A stretch of DNA of 17,804 nucleotides, taken from the NCBI GenBank assembly GCA_023255285.1, contig JALRIY010000021.1, forward strand, positions 1 through 17,804. The letters run 5' to 3'. Numbering within the stretch: position 1 is the stretch's first letter; each line of letters begins with the position of its first letter. Origin of the DNA: Algoriphagus sp. (lineage in GTDB: Bacteria; Bacteroidota; Bacteroidia; Cytophagales; Cyclobacteriaceae). Under the pieces are notes generated by a model. It ran no database searches, was not told where the DNA came from, and was given only the letters and a program-made list of their open reading frames with translations. Below, in pieces: positions 14,914 to 17,804 of this stretch. A program made the position numbers and the translations under genes.

Positions 14914-16242
14914 CTATTGATCGTGGGTTACTCGGCGATCTGAGATCAACAAATTTGCAAAGCCTGCTAGCAATAAAAGGACCCCTGCCAAGACCATGGT
15001 ATAGATGACTTCTTCTCCAAAAAGGAGTTTGTATAAGAAATTGACCCCACCCAAGGCAGCAACGATTTGTGGGATGACTATAAACATGTTGAAAATCCCC
15101 ATGTAAACCCCCATTTTCTGAGGAGCTACCGATCCAGAGAGCATGGCATAAGGCATGGAAAGGATACTTGCCCAGGCAATACCTACCAACGCAAAGCAGA
15201 GGTGTAGCATCCAAGGTTCACTCACATAATAGATCAAGATAAATCCCAGACCACCAGCAAGTAGGCTGCAGAAATGGAGGAGCTTCCGATTAATTTTAAT
15301 CTTTGAAGCTATTAAAGAGAGGATTAAAGCGAAGAACATTGCGACCAAACCATAGGTGCCCAAATAATTTCCAACACTATCTGCGGCATTGTTGTAGGCC
15401 GCAGAGCTGGTATCAGTAGTGCCGAAAACATGTTCTGTGATGGCAGGAGTGGCAAAACTCCACATTGTAAAAAAGGCAAACCAAGAAAAAAACTGTACCA
15501 ATCCCAATTGTTTCATCACTTTTGGCATGGTGACAATCAGGTGAAGAATTTCTTTAAGTCCACTAAAAAATCCGCTAGATGCCTTTTTATCGTTTTCGAA
15601 ATGTTCCAAATCTTCTGGTGGATATTCGGTCGTGGTCAGGATGGTATATAGAATGGACGTAAACAATACTACAGCTCCAATTCCAAAAGCGTATTTTACA
15701 GAATCAGGTATCACTCCTTCAGGAGCCGTATTGGCAGCACCTAGCTGGGTCATCATCCATGGGAGGTTTGAAGCTACCCAGGTACCGATTCCAATAATTA
15801 AGGTTTGGACAACAAACCCATAAGAGCGCTGTGATTCTGGAAGTTTATCCGCCACCAAGGCGCGAAAAGGTTCCATGGATACGTTGATGGAAGCATCCAA
15901 TATCCACAGAGAACCTGCTGCCATCCATAGCGCAGAAGAGTAGGGGGCAAAAAATAGGGCTACCGTACTCATCAAGGCTCCTAGAAAAAAGAAGGGTTTT
16001 CTTCTACCAAATTTAGGATGCCAGGTTCGGTCACTGAGGTAGCCCACAATGGGCTGAACAAGTAACCCAGTTAAGGGTGCTGCAATCCAAAGGAAGGGGA
16101 TTGCGTCTTTTTCGGCTCCAAGGGTTTGAAAGATTCGAGACATAAATCCACCCTGAAGGGCAAATCCAAATTGAATTCCTAGGAAACCAAAACTCATGTT
16201 CCAAATTTGCCAGAAACTCAATTGCTTTTTTTCTTGGGTCAT
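14914..16242 (-). CDS. MFS sugar transporter, SLC45/GPH-like
   Basis: This 442-residue membrane protein has about 12 hydrophobic helices. The loop after helix 2 carries the MFS motif A-like GYLSDRTWHPKFGRRKPFF (67-85), and ASINVSMEPFRALVADKLP lies around residues 117-135. These features resemble the SLC45/plant sucrose transporter and GPH group, which import sucrose, maltose or related disaccharides, often with protons. A cytoplasmic loop near residues 205-225 (TTEYPPEDLEHFENDKK) separates the two halves. ATG 16240-16242 gives a short N-terminal tail. It lies 27 bases after the GH31 stop and 25 bases before the binding-fold gene. Substrate is inferred as an alpha-glucoside or glucose from the neighbour, not read from the sequence. 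Confidence 0.85.
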   Translation of the reverse strand: MTQEKKQLSFWQIWNMSFGFLGIQFGFALQGGFMSRIFQTLGAEKDAIPFLWIAAPLTGLLVQPIVGYLSDRTWHPKFGRRKPFFFLGALMSTVALFFAPYSSALWMAAGSLWILDASINVSMEPFRALVADKLPESQRSYGFVVQTLIIGIGTWVASNLPWMMTQLGAANTAPEGVIPDSVKYAFGIGAVVLFTSILYTILTTTEYPPEDLEHFENDKKASSGFFSGLKEILHLIVTMPKVMKQLGLVQFFSWFAFFTMWSFATPAITEHVFGTTDTSSAAYNNAADSVGNYLGTYGLVAMFFALILSLIASKIKINRKLLHFCSLLAGGLGFILIYYVSEPWMLHLCFALVGIAWASILSMPYAMLSGSVAPQKMGVYMGIFNMFIVIPQIVAALGGVNFLYKLLFGEEVIYTMVLAGVLLLLAGFANLLISDRRVTHDQ

Positions 16243-16269
16243 TGCTTTGCGGGTATAAGTAACTTGAAA

Positions 16270-17804
16270 TTAGTCTAAACCACTGATTTCCAGTGCATTC
16301 ATTGACTGGTCAATTTCAATGTATGATAGCTGGCTAATTTGAAGATAGGGGTGCTCTTGATCAGGCAATGGATCAAATTCGGTGAGGCGGTCAAGAAATG
16401 CAAAATTCAAGGTTTTCATTTCCAGTGCTTTCTCATTTAAAAGAGGTGAAAGTCTTTCAAAGCCATGGAAATAAATGCGCAGTCGATTGAATTTACTTGG
16501 ACGTTGGCCACTTGCTTTTTCGATTTTCAAGGATTTCAATTCGGGAGAATAGGTGATTTCTCGGCTAAAAAAATCTCCCGTCAAATAGGCTAATCCCTCC
16601 CCTTCATCTTCGTAGTGCTCGTAGGTAGAACCGACCCTTCCACGATAGACATGTAGGCTAAGCGTACTTTCAGGCAAGATGCCTGTAAATTGGGTGGTAG
16701 TTTGTTGGGCAAAGATTTTACCTGCTTGTACATAGACAGGAAGGTAGTTGAGTGGGGAATCTTGGTAAATAGCTTGTTGTCCCTCATGCTTCTGGTCTGT
16801 ATACAAGTAATACCATTCGCCTTCAGGAAGATAAACTTTACAGATCTCTCGAAAGCTTTCAACAGGTGCTACCAAAAAGGTATCGCAGAATAAGTACTGG
16901 TTTTGGTAAGCCGATTGGTAAATGTTATCATCTTGTGGATACTGAATTGCTAGAGAAGCAGCAAGCGGAAGTCCATTTTGGGTACTTTGATAAAACGCCG
17001 AATAAATGGTGGGAAGTAAGGCATACCTAAAATTTAAGTAGTTACGGCTTATCTCCTCCACTTCTTCTCCAAATGCCCAAGGCTCTGCATCCTTGGTATT
17101 GATCATGGAGTGTGCCCTGTACAGTGGAGAAAAGGCAGCTACACTCATCCACCTTGCATACAGGCTTTTGCTCGCCTCTCCCGCAAACCCACCTACATCA
17201 TAACCAGCAAAAGCAACCCCACTCATTCCTAGGCTATTTACTAATCGAATCCCCGCAAGCATGTGTTCTTCAGAAGCTACATTGTCACCGGTCCATACTG
17301 CTGCATGGCGCTGAATTCCAGCAAAGCCTGAGCGAGTAAGGACAAAAGGGCGCTTTTCTGGCTGCTGTTTTTTTGCGCCAGACTGGGTACTTCTGGCCAT
17401 TTGAAAGCCGTATACATTGCGCGCTTTGCGGTGAGATGCTTTCTCACCATCAAAATCAAACTCCAAAAGGTTAGGAGTGCATTGTCCCCAAGAAGCGGGT
17501 TCATTCATGTCTGTCCAGAAACCATCCACTCCCGCATCGCAGTAAAACGCCATTTTTTCTTCCCACCAGGAACGCGTTTCTGGTTTGGTGAAGTCTGGAA
17601 ATGCGCACCAACCTGGCCACACCTGTGCTTCGTAGGTTTTCCCATCCGGATAGTTAACAAAGAGTCCTTGTTCCAAGCCTTCCCGAAATGGGGCATAATT
17701 TGGGGAGGTCTTAATTCCAGGATCGAGTATGACTACAACCTTAAAACCTTTTTGTTTCAAGTGTGCAATCATGGTTTTGGGGTTGCTGAATTTTTCTCCG
17801 TCAA
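16270..17804 (-). CDS. Glycoside hydrolase family 31 alpha-glucosidase (partial, N-terminus outside window)
   Basis: The reading frame is open to the window edge, where DGEKFSNPKTMIAHLKQKGF continues smoothly into the (beta/alpha)8 barrel. The real start is therefore outside, and the Met at 17772 is internal. Counting from that Met, WPGWCAFPDFT is at 52-62, the catalytic nucleophile is D88 in DGFWTDMNEPA (83-93), RSGFAGIQRHAAVWTGDN is at 147-164 with acid/base D163, and GVAFAGYDVGGF follows. The C-terminal beta domains run to about residue 500. GH31 enzymes mostly release alpha-linked glucose with retention; other GH31 activities (xylosidase, transglucosidase) share these motifs. No signal peptide can be assessed. 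It is the upstream gene of the visible operon with MFS and binding-fold genes, suggesting alpha-glucan or maltose use. Confidence 0.92.
   Translation of the reverse strand, partial: DGEKFSNPKTMIAHLKQKGFKVVVILDPGIKTSPNYAPFREGLEQGLFVNYPDGKTYEAQVWPGWCAFPDFTKPETRSWWEEKMAFYCDAGVDGFWTDMNEPASWGQCTPNLLEFDFDGEKASHRKARNVYGFQMARSTQSGAKKQQPEKRPFVLTRSGFAGIQRHAAVWTGDNVASEEHMLAGIRLVNSLGMSGVAFAGYDVGGFAGEASKSLYARWMSVAAFSPLYRAHSMINTKDAEPWAFGEEVEEISRNYLNFRYALLPTIYSAFYQSTQNGLPLAASLAIQYPQDDNIYQSAYQNQYLFCDTFLVAPVESFREICKVYLPEGEWYYLYTDQKHEGQQAIYQDSPLNYLPVYVQAGKIFAQQTTTQFTGILPESTLSLHVYRGRVGSTYEHYEDEGEGLAYLTGDFFSREITYSPELKSLKIEKASGQRPSKFNRLRIYFHGFERLSPLLNEKALEMKTLNFAFLDRLTEFDPLPDQEHPYLQISQLSYIEIDQSMNALEISGLD

Overview
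The window looks like chromosomal DNA of a marine or aquatic Bacteroidota, most likely Cytophagales (Algoriphagus/Cyclobacteriaceae-like; the genus is inference). The evidence is two secreted proteins ending in type IX secretion (T9SS) type A sorting domains, three TAnnTTTG promoter -7 boxes, mostly weak Shine-Dalgarno signals, a bifunctional RibBA, and a kinase-less PASTA-domain protein. Most genes are core or common accessory genes. I found no phage, insertion sequence, CRISPR array, toxin-antitoxin or defence module, and no rRNA or tRNA.

Layout. Positions 1-2744 (minus) hold a rhodanese-domain protein cut by the window edge, a T9SS-sorted secreted protein that apparently starts at TTG, and a membrane-anchored three-repeat PASTA protein. 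They are tightly packed and probably one transcript. Positions 2845-7282 (minus) hold mrp (Fe-S cluster carrier ATPase), a NifU C-terminal-type Fe-S scaffold, and a large T9SS-exported M43 zinc metalloprotease. The metalloprotease reading frame is broken by one base at a run of six T, between the exported N-terminus and the catalytic domain. Positions 7436-12166 (plus) hold dnaG primase, ribBA, an unknown exported protein and surE. The last three are closely spaced and may be co-transcribed.

Positions 12167-12365 are a convergent spacer with a cluster of CAGAC/GTCTG words. Positions 12366-13786 (minus) are a two-gene glycosyltransferase unit: a short GT2 enzyme followed, with an ATGA overlap, by a putative GT-A-fold glycosyltransferase of a family I do not recognise. 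A promoter -7 box lies upstream. Positions 13787-14021 are an AT-rich spacer with a perfect hairpin and a G7 tract.

Positions 14022-17804 (minus) read as a sugar-use operon: a GH31 alpha-glucosidase (5' end outside the window), an SLC45/GPH-like MFS sugar transporter, and a solute-binding-fold protein without a signal peptide, resembling the Ca3427-like group. The inferred scheme is that the GH31 enzyme releases glucose from alpha-glucosides, the MFS protein imports sugar, and the binding-fold protein has an unknown role.

The most notable points are the frameshifted metalloprotease with a T TTT TTG slippery heptamer, the uncharacterised glycosyltransferase pair, and the signal-less binding protein in the sugar operon.
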